From contig JAHJQQ010000019.1 of assembly GCA_018819175.1 (NCBI GenBank), positions 113,869-177,868 on the forward strand: a stretch of 64,000 nt of DNA, given 5' to 3'. The position numbers and the translations under genes were made by a program. The DNA comes from Gammaproteobacteria bacterium (GTDB taxonomy: Bacteria > Pseudomonadota > Gammaproteobacteria > Thiohalobacterales > Thiohalobacteraceae). Within the stretch, counting starts at the first letter, position 1. Each line of letters starts with the position of its first letter. The notes under the pieces are model-generated. The model saw only the letters and a list, made by a program, of their open reading frames with translations. It ran no database searches and was not told where the DNA came from. Shown piece after piece: positions 18,888 to 27,982 of the stretch.

Positions 18888-20561
18888 ATGAGCGAGAGTT
18901 TTGCCGAATTATTTGAACAGAGTTTTGCCAATCAGCAGATGCGCCCCGGTGCGATTATTACCGGAACAGTGGTCGACATCCGTTCTGATGTGGTGGTTGT
19001 GCATGCCGGACTGAAATCGGAAGGTGTGATCCCGATTGAGCAGTTCCGCAACGAACAAGGTGAACTCGAAGTTCACATCGGCGACGACGTCGAAGTTGCG
19101 CTGGACGCAATGGAAGATGGTTTTGGCGAAACGCGCTTGTCGCGTGAAAAAGCGAAACGTGCGCGCGCCTGGATTGTGCTGGAAAAGGCTTTCGAGAAGG
19201 GCGAGACCGTCACTGGCATGATCAGTGGCAAGGTCAAGGGCGGTTTCACCGTCGACATCAGCGATATCCGCGCGTTCCTGCCGGGTTCCCTGGTCGATGT
19301 ACGTCCGGTCCGCGATACCGCGTATCTGGAAGGCAAGGAACTCGAGTTCAAGGTTATCAAGCTCGATCAGAAGCGTAACAACGTCGTTGTGTCGCGTCGT
19401 GCCGTGGTCGAATCCGAGTACAGCGCCGAACGCGAATCCCTGCTCAAGAATCTGCAGGAAGGCATGGTCGTCAAGGGTGTGGTCAAGAACCTCACCGATT
19501 ACGGCGTGTTCGTTGACCTCGGCGGTATCGATGGTCTGCTGCACATCACCGACATGGCCTGGAAGCGTGTTAAGCATCCGTCCGAAATCGTCAATGTCGG
19601 CGATGAGATCGACGTCAAGGTGCTGAAGTTCGACCGCGAACGTAACCGTGTGTCGCTGGGTCTGAAACAGCTGGGCCAGGATCCCTGGGCCGATCTGGCC
19701 CGTCGTTATCCGGTCAACACCCGCCTGTTCGGCAAGGTCACCAACATCGCCGACTACGGCTGCTTCGTGGAAATCGAAGAGGGCGTGGAAGGTCTGGTGC
19801 ACGTGTCCGAAATGGATTGGACCAACAAGAACGTCAATCCGGCCAAGGTTGTGCATATCGGTCAGGAAGTCGAAGTCATGGTTCTGGACATCGACGGCGA
19901 GCGTCGCCGCATCTCTTTGGGCGTCAAACAGTGCCATTCCAATCCCTGGGATGAGTTCGGCGCCATCCACAACAAAAACGACCGCGTGAAGGGCACCATC
20001 AAGTCCATCACGGATTTCGGTATTTTCGTGGGTCTGGACGGCGGTATCGATGGTCTGGTGCACCTGTCCGACATCTCCTGGAACATGCCGGGCGAAGAGG
20101 CCGTACGCAATTACAAGAAGGGCGACGAGGTCGAGGCTGTGGTTCTGGCCGTTGACCCGGAACGTGAGCGTATTTCCTTGGGTATCAAGCAGATGGACCG
20201 CGACCCCTTCTCCAACTTCGTGGGTGAGCGGGCCAAGGGCAGCATCGTCAAGGGCACCGTCCGTGAGCTGGATGCCAAGGCTGCAATCATCGACCTGGGC
20301 GACGGCGTGGAAGGCATCCTGCGTGCTTCCGACATAACCCGTGACCGGGTTGAAGATGCACGTACCTTGCTGAAGGTTGGCGACGAGGTCGAAGCCAAGT
20401 TCATGGGTGTGGATCGCAAGAGCCGGACAATTAGTTTGTCAATCAAGGCTAAAGATAACGACGAGGAAGCCGAAGCTCTATCCGACTACTCGCGTTCTGG
20501 CTCTGCCAACACCACCCTGGGCGATCTGCTCAAGGAAAAAATGGAAGGCAAGGACAACTGA
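18888..20561 (+). CDS. rpsA: 30S ribosomal protein S1
   Basis: A 557-residue protein made of six S1 (OB-fold) repeats at about residues 20-87, 105-170, 191-260, 277-347, 364-434 and 451-520, followed by a short charged tail. The repeats share patterns such as GVVKNLTDYGVFVDLGGIDG, LLHITDMAW and RISLGVKQ. S1 binds mRNA upstream of start codons and helps the 30S subunit unfold it. Codon choice is strongly biased toward GC-ending codons as in highly expressed genes. The length matches the E. coli protein. Confidence 0.98.
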   Translation: MSESFAELFEQSFANQQMRPGAIITGTVVDIRSDVVVVHAGLKSEGVIPIEQFRNEQGELEVHIGDDVEVALDAMEDGFGETRLSREKAKRARAWIVLEKAFEKGETVTGMISGKVKGGFTVDISDIRAFLPGSLVDVRPVRDTAYLEGKELEFKVIKLDQKRNNVVVSRRAVVESEYSAERESLLKNLQEGMVVKGVVKNLTDYGVFVDLGGIDGLLHITDMAWKRVKHPSEIVNVGDEIDVKVLKFDRERNRVSLGLKQLGQDPWADLARRYPVNTRLFGKVTNIADYGCFVEIEEGVEGLVHVSEMDWTNKNVNPAKVVHIGQEVEVMVLDIDGERRRISLGVKQCHSNPWDEFGAIHNKNDRVKGTIKSITDFGIFVGLDGGIDGLVHLSDISWNMPGEEAVRNYKKGDEVEAVVLAVDPERERISLGIKQMDRDPFSNFVGERAKGSIVKGTVRELDAKAAIIDLGDGVEGILRASDITRDRVEDARTLLKVGDEVEAKFMGVDRKSRTISLSIKAKDNDEEAEALSDYSRSGSANTTLGDLLKEKMEGKDN

Positions 20562-20613
20562 GGTTTGGTGGACAGGGGGGAATATCACCCGTCTGGTTGC
20601 GTTATTTGGAGCA

Positions 20614-20637
20614 GGAGGTCGTGAATACACGACCTCC
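20614..20637 (+). terminator. Perfect 10-bp hairpin between rpsA and ihfB
   Basis: GGAGGTCGTG and CACGACCTCC form a perfect 10-bp stem with an AATA loop 53 nt after the rpsA stop and 24 nt before ihfB. No T run follows, so it could be an attenuating or mRNA-stabilising structure rather than a terminator. Confidence 0.5.
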
Positions 20638-20660
20638 CATCCCAAATCAGGAAGAAGATA

Positions 20661-20963
20661 ATGACAAAGTCTGAACTGATTGAAATTCTGTCGAGCAAGA
20701 ACAGTCATCTCAATTACAAAGATGTCGAACTGGCTGTGAAGAGTCTGCTGGAACAGATGAGTTTGGCGTTGGCGACCGGGCAACGCATAGAGATCCGTGG
20801 TTTCGGAAGTTTCTCGCTGCACTATCGACCGCCGCGAGTTGGGCGTAATCCCAAGACCGGTGAAGCCGTAGCCTTGGCTGCCAAATATGTTCCGCATTTC
20901 AAGCCGGGCAAGGAATTGCGTGAGCGTGTAAATGAAGGCGCAGGTACAGAAATCAAAGCCTGA
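20661..20963 (+). CDS. ihfB: Integration host factor subunit beta
   Basis: A 100-residue DNA-bending protein of the HU/IHF family with TKSELIEILSSKN at the start and the signature GFGSFSLHYRPPRVGRNPKTG (beta arms with the intercalating Pro). The order downstream of rpsA and the residues around RVGRNPKTGE favour IHF-beta over HU. With IHF-alpha (not in the window) it bends DNA sharply at specific sites in recombination, replication and transcription. AGGAAG precedes the ATG. Confidence 0.95.
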   Translation: MTKSELIEILSSKNSHLNYKDVELAVKSLLEQMSLALATGQRIEIRGFGSFSLHYRPPRVGRNPKTGEAVALAAKYVPHFKPGKELRERVNEGAGTEIKA

Positions 20964-21158
20964 ACCGATGACTGTGCCGTAACAGCGCAGCCAATGTATT
21001 GATCTATTCCAGCCTCCCAACACAGCCTATCTGTGCCTGCGGTGCTATTTCCAAACATCTAACAATAACCGCTTGAGCGGAAACGGTGAGCGGCCTAAAG
21101 TGCCACTCTGAGGTCGCATTACAGACCCACCATAATCAGACCGATTGCGGAGGAGAGC

Positions 21159-21452
21159 ATGTCCCGTCTGGTGTCATTAGTCCTGTTGTTAGCACTTGTG
21201 TTGGTCGGATTGGCATTTGCCGTCGTTAATTCCAAGCCGGTTGAACTGAATTATTTCCTGGCCACGCGCGAAGTCCCCCTGGCCATGACCCTGGTCCTGA
21301 CATTGGCCTTTGGTGCCTTGATCGGTCTGTTTTTCAGTCTCGGGATGGTGATTCGCCTCAAACGCGAAACCTTGCGTTTGCGTCGCCAGATGCAGATAGC
21401 GGAGCAGGAAGTCGTCAATCTGCGCAATATTCCGATAAAAGACACGCACTGA
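21159..21452 (+). CDS. lapA: LapA-type inner-membrane protein
   Basis: A 97-residue protein with two membrane helices (about residues 4-24 and 41-65) and a charged, helical C-terminus (RLKRETLRLRRQMQIAEQE). LapA (YciS) works with LapB in control of lipopolysaccharide assembly. GGAGGAGAG lies 5 nt before the ATG. It is 1 nt from lapB, so the pair is one transcription unit. Identification rests on size, helices and the lapB neighbour. Confidence 0.85.
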   Translation: MSRLVSLVLLLALVLVGLAFAVVNSKPVELNYFLATREVPLAMTLVLTLAFGALIGLFFSLGMVIRLKRETLRLRRQMQIAEQEVVNLRNIPIKDTH

Positions 21453-21453
21453 T

Positions 21454-22620
21454 ATGTACGATTTTCTGTGGTTGCTGTTGCCGGTCGCAGCCGCCTCTGG
21501 CTGGATTGCGGCCAAACGTTCCCTAAAGAAAAGCCAGCAATCCCGTTCCCGTGATTTCAGTTCAGATTATTTCCAGGGTTTGAATTTCCTGCTCAATGAG
21601 CAGCCCGACAAGGCTATCGAGGTCTTCATCCGGATGTTGGAGGTCGACAGCGATACGGTGGAAACCCATCTGGCTCTTGGCAATTTGTTCCGGCGCCGTG
21701 GCGAGGTCGATCGCGCGATCCGAATACATCAGAATCTTATCGCGCGCCCGACGCTGAGCAAAATGCAGCGCAGTGCCGCGCTGCTCGAACTCGGTCAGGA
21801 CTATATGCGTGCGGGTTGGCTGGATCGCGCTGAAAGTCTGTTCGACGAGCTCCTGGAAAATAATCTGCATAGCGTTCCTGCATTGCGTCACCTATTGGAT
21901 ATTTATCAGCAGGAAAAAGAATGGGACAAGGCAATAACGGTTGCCCGGCGTTTGGATAACGAAAGTGGTCAGTCCATGAAGCCGATGATCGCCCAGTTCC
22001 ATTGTGAGCAGGCTGAGGCCGCGTTGAAAAAAGGTGATGAGAATATCGCCGGTCAATTACTCAAACGTGCTTTGGGATTCGACAAACGCTGTGTACGTGC
22101 CAGTCTGTTGCAGGGGCGCATGGCCATGCGTGCGGATAATTGCAAAGTGGCGTTGAAGGCCTTCCGGCAAGTGGAAGAACAGGACATCGAATATCTGCCA
22201 GAGATTCTTGACCAAGTGCAGCAGTGCTACCTGAAACTGGATTCGGTAGAGTCGTTCAAGGAATATCTGCGGGGCATTATAGGACGCTACAGTGGCGCAA
22301 CGCCGGTACTCATGCTTGCGGACCTTTTGTCGAGTACACAGGGCGATGTAGTGGCCGCGGAATTCGTGACTGAACAGGTGCGCAAGAGGCCGTCAATACG
22401 CGGACTTGGCAGGTTGATTGATCTGAATCTGAGGAATTCGACTGGCAAGGGTAAGGAGGATCTGCAGATATTGCGCGATCTTGTTCAGCAGTTACTCAGC
22501 AACAAGCCAGTCTACAAATGCAGTCATTGCGGCTTCGCGGGAAAATCACTGCATTGGCAGTGTCCCGGCTGTAAAGAATGGAACACGGTCAAACCTATTC
22601 ATGGCATTGAGGGTGAGTGA
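21454..22620 (+). CDS. lapB: Lipopolysaccharide assembly protein LapB
   Basis: A 388-residue protein with an N-terminal membrane anchor (about residues 2-17), a run of TPR repeats (about 30-330, with LNEQPDKAIEVFIRMLEVD and THLALGNLFRRRGEVDRAI) and a C-terminal rubredoxin-type metal knuckle CSHCGFAGKSLHWQCPGC. LapB (YciM) brings LpxC to the FtsH protease and so balances lipid A synthesis with phospholipids. Its closeness to a large surface-polysaccharide island is probably positional, because this gene is also next to ihfB in genomes without such an island. Confidence 0.95.
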   Translation: MYDFLWLLLPVAAASGWIAAKRSLKKSQQSRSRDFSSDYFQGLNFLLNEQPDKAIEVFIRMLEVDSDTVETHLALGNLFRRRGEVDRAIRIHQNLIARPTLSKMQRSAALLELGQDYMRAGWLDRAESLFDELLENNLHSVPALRHLLDIYQQEKEWDKAITVARRLDNESGQSMKPMIAQFHCEQAEAALKKGDENIAGQLLKRALGFDKRCVRASLLQGRMAMRADNCKVALKAFRQVEEQDIEYLPEILDQVQQCYLKLDSVESFKEYLRGIIGRYSGATPVLMLADLLSSTQGDVVAAEFVTEQVRKRPSIRGLGRLIDLNLRNSTGKGKEDLQILRDLVQQLLSNKPVYKCSHCGFAGKSLHWQCPGCKEWNTVKPIHGIEGE

Positions 22621-22666
22621 TTCTGGACTTACCAATGCCCTGGATACAACTTTGAGATATTGAAAG

Positions 22667-23386
22667 ATGCCGCCAACTGTTTCCCAGTCACGCATTATTG
22701 TCGCCCTCGACTATCCTAACGCCGAAAGCGCGCTGGACATTGTCGATAGACTCAACCCGACGTTATGTCGCCTGAAGGTTGGTAAAGAGCTGTTCACACG
22801 GACAGGCCCGGAACTCGTGCGCGAACTCAACCGCCGCGATTTCCAGGTCTTCCTGGATCTGAAATTTCATGACATACCCAATACTGTGGCGCAGGCCTGC
22901 CGTGCCGCTGCCGACCTTGGGGTCTGGATGGTCAATGTGCATGCCCAGGGTGGCCGTAAGATGTTGCAGGCTGCGCGCGATGCGCTCGTTGAATATGGCG
23001 ACCAGCGTCCGTTGTTGATCGCGGTAACCATACTGACCAGCTTGGGTACGGAAGACCTTATTGAAGTGGGTTTACAGGGTACACCAGCTGACAATGTGCT
23101 GCGCCTGGCTAAGCTGACCAAAGATTGCGGCCTGGATGGCGTGGTGTGTTCGCCGCAGGAGGCAGGTTCTTTAAGAAGCCAGCTGGGGTCCGGTTTTCAG
23201 TTGATCACGCCGGGTGTACGCCCTGCCGGGGCTGCCGCTGATGACCAGCGTCGGGTGATGACACCCGGACAGGCGGTCAGTGCTGGCGCGAGCTATCTGG
23301 TGGTCGGGCGGCCGATCACCCAGGCCGCAGACCCGATTGCCGTGCTCACGGCGATCAACGATGAAATCAGCGGCTTGACGCGCTAG
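22667..23386 (+). CDS. pyrF: Orotidine 5'-phosphate decarboxylase
   Basis: A 239-residue TIM-barrel enzyme with the family signature VFLDLKFHDIPNTV (catalytic Asp-Lys-Asp, about residue 66) and the phosphate-binding ends LITPGVRPAG and VVGRPIT. It turns OMP into UMP, the last step of de novo pyrimidine synthesis. It follows lapB with a 46-nt spacer, an arrangement common in gammaproteobacteria. Confidence 0.96.
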   Translation: MPPTVSQSRIIVALDYPNAESALDIVDRLNPTLCRLKVGKELFTRTGPELVRELNRRDFQVFLDLKFHDIPNTVAQACRAAADLGVWMVNVHAQGGRKMLQAARDALVEYGDQRPLLIAVTILTSLGTEDLIEVGLQGTPADNVLRLAKLTKDCGLDGVVCSPQEAGSLRSQLGSGFQLITPGVRPAGAAADDQRRVMTPGQAVSAGASYLVVGRPITQAADPIAVLTAINDEISGLTR

Positions 23387-23460
23387 CCGTTACTGCTAAT
23401 CTAGTCAGGCCTACCCAGGGACTGGGTGGTTCGTACTTTAACTTTGACATGGAGGTCATT

Positions 23461-23745
23461 ATGTTTCGTTCCTGCCTGAAAACCCTTCTTGCGTTTGTTT
23501 GCCTGCTGCCGTGCGTGCTTTACGCAGGGCCCATTGATGTCAATTCGGCGACCGCCGAACAGCTGTCTGAGTCCCTGCAGGGGGTCGGGCCGCAAAAGGC
23601 TGCAGCCATTATTGCTTACCGAGAGCAGCATGGGCCGTTTCGGACTGTCCAGGATCTCACCAAAGTGAATGGCATTGGTGATAGTTTGCTGGAGAAGAAC
23701 AAAGGTCTGATCACACTGGGCCAGGCCAAGCCGGCCGCGCAATAA
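23461..23745 (+). CDS. ComEA-like helix-hairpin-helix protein
   Basis: A 94-residue exported protein: signal peptide (MFRSCLKTLLAFVCLLPCVLYA, cleavage probable before GPID), then two helix-hairpin-helix motifs within about residues 27-85 (VNSATAEQLSESLQGVGPQK and VNGIGDSLLEKN). Such ComEA-type proteins bind DNA without sequence preference in the periplasm and act in DNA uptake. The start at 23461 is set by GGAGG 5 nt upstream. A strong terminator follows, closing the housekeeping block before the polysaccharide island. Confidence 0.9.
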   Translation: MFRSCLKTLLAFVCLLPCVLYAGPIDVNSATAEQLSESLQGVGPQKAAAIIAYREQHGPFRTVQDLTKVNGIGDSLLEKNKGLITLGQAKPAAQ

Positions 23746-23765
23746 TCTTTCATTTTTGCGAGTCA

Positions 23766-23801
23766 CGGCAGCCCAGGGCGGTTCGGGCTGCCGTTTTTTT
23801 T
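23766..23801 (+). terminator. Strong rho-independent terminator after the ComEA-like gene
   Basis: CGGCAGCCC (23766-23774) and GGGCTGCCG (23785-23793) form a 9-bp stem followed by eight T. It lies 20 nt beyond the stop and marks the boundary before manC. Confidence 0.9.
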
Positions 23802-23826
23802 GTCTCTGAAATGGCTAATAAACCGT

Positions 23827-23901
23827 TTGATATCCTCACAGTTACCGTATAATCGAGCCTGCTAGTGGAAGGCATGAAACGATAACGAAATCTGGTAACT
23901 G
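23827..23901 (+). promoter_or_regulatory. Probable promoter and inverted repeat ahead of manC
   Basis: TATAAT at 23848-23853 is a perfect -10 box; TTGATA at 23827-23832 is a near-consensus -35 with a short 15-bp spacing. CAGTTACC (23839-23846) in the spacer is an exact inverted match to GGTAACTG (23894-23901), just ahead of the manC ribosome site. This probably drives the first part of the polysaccharide island. Confidence 0.5.
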
Positions 23902-23914
23902 GGGGTTTTAAATA

Positions 23915-25330
23915 ATGACCATCTATCCTGTGATTCTCACCGGTGGGGCGGGTAGCCGCCTGTGGCCCTTGTCGCGAGAACATTATCCGAAACCGCTGCT
24001 GCCGCTGTTCGGCGATCGAACTCTGCTGCAGGATACGGCGCTACGCTTGGCGAACCTGCCTGGGGCAAAAGCGCCGATATTTGTCTGCAATGAAGAGCAT
24101 CGATTCCTGGTCGCTGAACAGGTCCAGGCTCTGGGGCATAAAGCCGGCGCAATCCTGTTGGAACCGGAAGGACGCAACACCGCGCCGGCATTGACCGTCG
24201 CTGCCCTCTACCTGCTCGAAAAAGACCCGGATGCCATCATGGTCGTCATGCCGGCGGACCATGTCATACCTGATAGTGCGGTTTTCCAAGCTGCCGTCGA
24301 ACGCGGCGTTGCGCTTGCCGATAAAGGCCAACTGGTTACCTTTGGTGTTGTGCCGCAACACGCCGAAACCGGTTATGGCTATATCCGGCGCGGCGATGCC
24401 ATCGAAAAAGATGTGTCATACCGCGTCAGCAAGTTTGTCGAAAAACCCGATTTGGCTACCGCGCAGGGTTACGTCGATTCCGGTGAGTATTACTGGAACA
24501 GCGGCATCTTTACCATGCGTGCCGATGCCTGGGTCGCCGAGATGCAACGCCTTGCGCCCGCGATCCTCGAAGCCTGTAAACATGCCGTAGCGTCAGGCAA
24601 GCGCGACGATGATTTCTGTCGCGTTGAGAAATCCGCGTTCCTGTCATCACCGAGTGATTCCATTGACTATGCCGTCATGGAGAAGACCGACAAGGCGGCC
24701 GTCGTGCCGTTGGACGCCGGCTGGTCGGATGTGGGTGCCTGGTCTGCGCTCTGGGATATCTCGGCACGGGATACCTCCGGCAACGTGCTGCAGGGCGATG
24801 TGTTGACGCACGATGTGAATGACACATTGGTGCTGGCTCACCACCGCTGCGTCGCGGCCATTGGCCTGGAAGGTGCCGTGATCATCGAAACACCTGATGC
24901 AGTGCTGGTGACGCACCGTAATCGCTCACAGGATGTGAAAGAGATCGTGTCACAGCTGAAGAAGAGTGGCCGTGATGAGTATAAATTCCACCGCCGCGTC
25001 TACCGTCCCTGGGGTGATTACGAAGGCATCGACAACGGTGCGCGCTACCAGGTTAAACGCTTGACAGTGAAACCAGGCGCATCATTGTCACTGCAGATGC
25101 ATCACCATCGCGCCGAGCATTGGATCGTCGTAAAAGGCACGGCGAAGGTCACGCGTGGCGAAGATGTATTCATTCTGTCCGAAAATGAATCGACGTATAT
25201 CCCGCTGGGTACCAAGCACCGCTTGGAAAATCCCGGTGCGATCCCGCTTGAGATTATTGAAGTGCAGTCGGGTAGCTATTTGGGTGAGGATGATATTGTG
25301 CGGTTTCAGGATGTTTATGATCGGTGTTGA
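23915..25330 (+). CDS. manC: Mannose-1-phosphate guanylyltransferase / mannose-6-phosphate isomerase
   Basis: A 471-residue type II enzyme. The nucleotidyltransferase domain (about residues 1-340) has GGAGSRLWPLSREHYPKPLL, VMPADHVIP and FVEKPDLATA. The C-terminal cupin isomerase domain (about 350-470) has RPWGDYEGID and QMHHHRAEHWIVVKG. It makes GDP-mannose from mannose-1-phosphate and interconverts fructose-6- and mannose-6-phosphate. It is the first gene of the island and the base composition is still like the chromosome; the A+T-rich part begins right after it. No phosphomannomutase gene is seen in the window. Confidence 0.95.
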   Translation: MTIYPVILTGGAGSRLWPLSREHYPKPLLPLFGDRTLLQDTALRLANLPGAKAPIFVCNEEHRFLVAEQVQALGHKAGAILLEPEGRNTAPALTVAALYLLEKDPDAIMVVMPADHVIPDSAVFQAAVERGVALADKGQLVTFGVVPQHAETGYGYIRRGDAIEKDVSYRVSKFVEKPDLATAQGYVDSGEYYWNSGIFTMRADAWVAEMQRLAPAILEACKHAVASGKRDDDFCRVEKSAFLSSPSDSIDYAVMEKTDKAAVVPLDAGWSDVGAWSALWDISARDTSGNVLQGDVLTHDVNDTLVLAHHRCVAAIGLEGAVIIETPDAVLVTHRNRSQDVKEIVSQLKKSGRDEYKFHRRVYRPWGDYEGIDNGARYQVKRLTVKPGASLSLQMHHHRAEHWIVVKGTAKVTRGEDVFILSENESTYIPLGTKHRLENPGAIPLEIIEVQSGSYLGEDDIVRFQDVYDRC

Positions 25331-25431
25331 GGATGTGGAGAGACCCGTATCTCAATGGAAATAATTCCCTCATGGAGATGATCACGTATCTATGGCGCAG
25401 TCTACTAGCAATATTAATGTAGTAATACTAA

Positions 25432-26196
25432 ATGCAACTCCGTAATAGTATTGAACTCATCCTCTACAAAACCTATGCCGACATAAAAGCCGAGATGGCT
25501 CGTTCGTATCTGGGGCTAATATGGTGGCTTATTGAGCCTGTTTTATATTTGGGTGCATTCTATATACTTTTTGTCCTCGTGCTACACCGAGGCGGACCGG
25601 ATTTCGTTCCGACCTTTCTTTGTGGTGCAGTGGTATGGAAGTGGTTCGACAGTGGATTAAAGGGTGGTAGTCATGCAATCAGTGCTAATCGCGGACTGTT
25701 GCAACAAGTATATGTCCCCAAATTTATCTTCCCAGTGATCGCTGTGCTGGGGAGCACCGCTCGCTTCGTGCCGGTATTCGTTGTCTTCACGCTTTTCCTG
25801 CTTGTGTATGGGATCCCCATCCAGCTCACTTGGCTGGCGGCGCCAATAGTTATGCTTACCCAGTTATTCCTGATCATGGCGCTAGCCATGCTAGTGGGCG
25901 CGATCACTCCCTTCCTGCCAGATCTCAAGGCTGCCATTGATAATGGAATGATGTTTCTGTTTTTCATTTCCGGCGTTTTTTTTAACATCAATGATGTGCA
26001 TGAGCCTCTAAGGAGCTATCTCTTGCTAAATCCAATGGCGGGCTTGATCGATGAGTACCGCAATGCCATGCTCCGCGGCGTCTGGCCTGACACTGCGCAT
26101 CTCACTATCATCTTGCTGATCTCATTTGTGCTGGGCGCGCTAGCGCTGGCGCTACTCAAAGAGATGGATCACAAATATGGGAAGGTGCGTTTCTGA
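25432..26196 (+). CDS. wzm: Polysaccharide ABC exporter, membrane subunit (Wzm type)
   Basis: A 254-residue ABC-2 permease with about six hydrophobic helices and the family start IELILYKTYADIKAEMARSY-type amphipathic segment, followed by LGLIWWLIEPVLYLGAFY. It forms the channel that moves completed lipid-linked glycan across the inner membrane. It overlaps the ATPase gene by one base (TGATG). First gene of the A+T-rich region. Confidence 0.9.
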   Translation: MQLRNSIELILYKTYADIKAEMARSYLGLIWWLIEPVLYLGAFYILFVLVLHRGGPDFVPTFLCGAVVWKWFDSGLKGGSHAISANRGLLQQVYVPKFIFPVIAVLGSTARFVPVFVVFTLFLLVYGIPIQLTWLAAPIVMLTQLFLIMALAMLVGAITPFLPDLKAAIDNGMMFLFFISGVFFNINDVHEPLRSYLLLNPMAGLIDEYRNAMLRGVWPDTAHLTIILLISFVLGALALALLKEMDHKYGKVRF

Positions 26197-26900
26197 TGTC
26201 TGCGCATGAAATCCTAATCAGTCTGCAGAACGTCAGTTTGTCCTATACCGTAAGGGCGGGCATGTTCAAGTGGTCGAAATACATGCCGCTCAGCGACATA
26301 TCCTTCGACCTGCATCGTGGAGAGACGGTTGGTATCATAGGCCGCAATGGTGCGGGCAAAAGCACGTTGCTAAGGCTAATCGCGGGCATCCTTGAGCCTG
26401 ATCGTGGTCAGATTATCAACCACGGAGCGCGAGTTTCGCTGCTTTCCTTAGGCGTTGGGTTTGTTCCGCATTTGAGTGGAAAGCAAAACGCAATGTTGAG
26501 CGGTATGCTGCTTGGTCTGCGTAGACAAGAGATTGCGAGAAGAATGGAAGCGATCATCGAATTCTCTGGCCTTGGGCACTTCATTAATCAGCCTCTGCAT
26601 ACCTATTCTTCAGGCATGCGGGCGCGGCTGGGTTTTTCGGTGGCAATCCAGGTCGATCCAGATGTATTGCTGATTGATGAAGTGCTTGGGGTTGGCGACG
26701 AAGAGTTCCGAACAAAATCGACATCGGAAATGAAACGTTTGATAAAATCTGATAAAACCGTTGTACTGGTATCTCACAGCCTGCCGACTGTGAAGGAGCT
26801 GTGTGACAGAGCTGTATGGATTGAAGAAGGCAGCGTTAAAAATACCGGCGATATTGAATCAGTATTGAATCTTTATACGGGGCGCAGCGAAAATAGTTAA
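26196..26900 (+). CDS. wzt: Polysaccharide ABC exporter, ATP-binding subunit (Wzt type)
   Basis: A 234-residue ABC ATPase: Walker A GRNGAGKSTLLRLIAG (about 47), signature YSSGMRARLGFSVAI (about 140), Walker B DVLLIDEVLGVGDEEF and the H-loop in VLVSHSLPT. It ends shortly after the nucleotide-binding domain, so it lacks the C-terminal glycan-binding domain of O8/O9-type Wzt proteins that read a chain-end modification. It is thus closer to KpsT or short Wzt forms. Coupled to wzm by TGATG overlap. Confidence 0.92.
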   Translation: MSAHEILISLQNVSLSYTVRAGMFKWSKYMPLSDISFDLHRGETVGIIGRNGAGKSTLLRLIAGILEPDRGQIINHGARVSLLSLGVGFVPHLSGKQNAMLSGMLLGLRRQEIARRMEAIIEFSGLGHFINQPLHTYSSGMRARLGFSVAIQVDPDVLLIDEVLGVGDEEFRTKSTSEMKRLIKSDKTVVLVSHSLPTVKELCDRAVWIEEGSVKNTGDIESVLNLYTGRSENS

Positions 26901-26965
26901 TGCCAGACTATGCGTATCGATTGTCAAGTAATGTTGTGCAGTTAGTCAAATAGAGGGAAGAGATC

Positions 26966-27973
26966 TTGTTCAACAAAACCAAAGAATATATGCAGAAAGT
27001 AAAAGAGCAGATACGACAGTATGAGACTACTGAGGACATGCACGCCCAGCTTTCTGATATGTTTAGGTATTGGCAGGAAAAATATTTCAAACCACGGTTT
27101 TTTGAGATATTCGGCGCAAACAATCATCTGGACTTTTATTGGAAACCGCTTGCCGAGCGTATTCAGAAAACTGGCTGTCGTGATGTGATCAGTTTTGGCA
27201 GTGGAGATGCTCAAGTTGAAGTGGGTGTGGCAGCAGGGTTAAAGCGCGAAGGTATAAATGACTTTCGATTCCATTGCGTGGAATTGTCACCAGTTCAAAT
27301 AAAAAGGGCACAAGAATTCGTAAAAAAAGCCGGTCTGGAAGATAATTTCGTGTTTGTAGAGGCAGACTTCAATACCTGGGTCTCGAATGAGCAGATGTTT
27401 GCCGGCGCTATGTGCCACCATGCACTTCATCACGTCCTGGATCTTGAGCACTTGATTGCATCTATTCGTGCGGCGCTGCACCCGCAAGGCTGCTTCGTTT
27501 CGATAGACGTAGTGGGGCGAAATGGCCATATGAGATGGCCAGAAGCACTGGAGTTAATTGAGTATATTTGGCGTTTTCTGCCCGAAGAAAAGCGATATCA
27601 TCACATTCTCAAGACGCTCGATAAGGAATATGTAAATCGTGATTGCTCAACTCAGGGGTTCGAAGGCATTCGGTCGCAGGATATCCTGCCAATCCTTAAC
27701 CAGAATTTTAAGTTCGAGAAGTTCTTTGCATTCGGAAATTTGGTTGATGTATTCACAAGCAGAGGGTACGGCGCAAATTACAATAGCAATGATGAACTAG
27801 ATAAAGCTTTCATTGATTTTATTCAATATCTGAACGACCTGCTGATAGACTTGGGGCATATCAAGCCTACGAGAATGTGTGCCGTCATGGTACTGGAGGA
27901 TAAAGAACCGGTGCGAACCTATAAGAATTGGACGCCTGAATTCTGCATCCGTATGCCAGATCTTCCAAGCTAA
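26966..27973 (+). CDS. Class I SAM-dependent methyltransferase
   Basis: A 335-residue protein. After a helical N-terminus it has a SAM-binding stretch VISFGSGDAQVEVGVAAGL (about residue 73), FHCVELSPVQIKRA, and then FAGAMCHHALHHVLDLEHL and the post-motif HPQGCFVSIDVVGRNG. The substrate is unknown; the context suggests a sugar or glycan hydroxyl. The start TTG 26966 has GAGGGAAGAG just upstream; an ATG at 26990 is possible. It begins the set of modification genes behind the exporter. Confidence 0.8.
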   Translation: MFNKTKEYMQKVKEQIRQYETTEDMHAQLSDMFRYWQEKYFKPRFFEIFGANNHLDFYWKPLAERIQKTGCRDVISFGSGDAQVEVGVAAGLKREGINDFRFHCVELSPVQIKRAQEFVKKAGLEDNFVFVEADFNTWVSNEQMFAGAMCHHALHHVLDLEHLIASIRAALHPQGCFVSIDVVGRNGHMRWPEALELIEYIWRFLPEEKRYHHILKTLDKEYVNRDCSTQGFEGIRSQDILPILNQNFKFEKFFAFGNLVDVFTSRGYGANYNSNDELDKAFIDFIQYLNDLLIDLGHIKPTRMCAVMVLEDKEPVRTYKNWTPEFCIRMPDLPS

Positions 27974-27982
27974 GCCCGACAT

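Noticed and set aside
18909..20063. 384-residue open frame antisense to rpsA
   Set aside because: A shadow of the strongly biased, repeat-rich S1 gene; no independent support.
23802..23914. JUMPstart/ops element ahead of the island
   Set aside because: The GGCGGTAG-type ops core is not present in this spacer; only a promoter and inverted repeat are seen.
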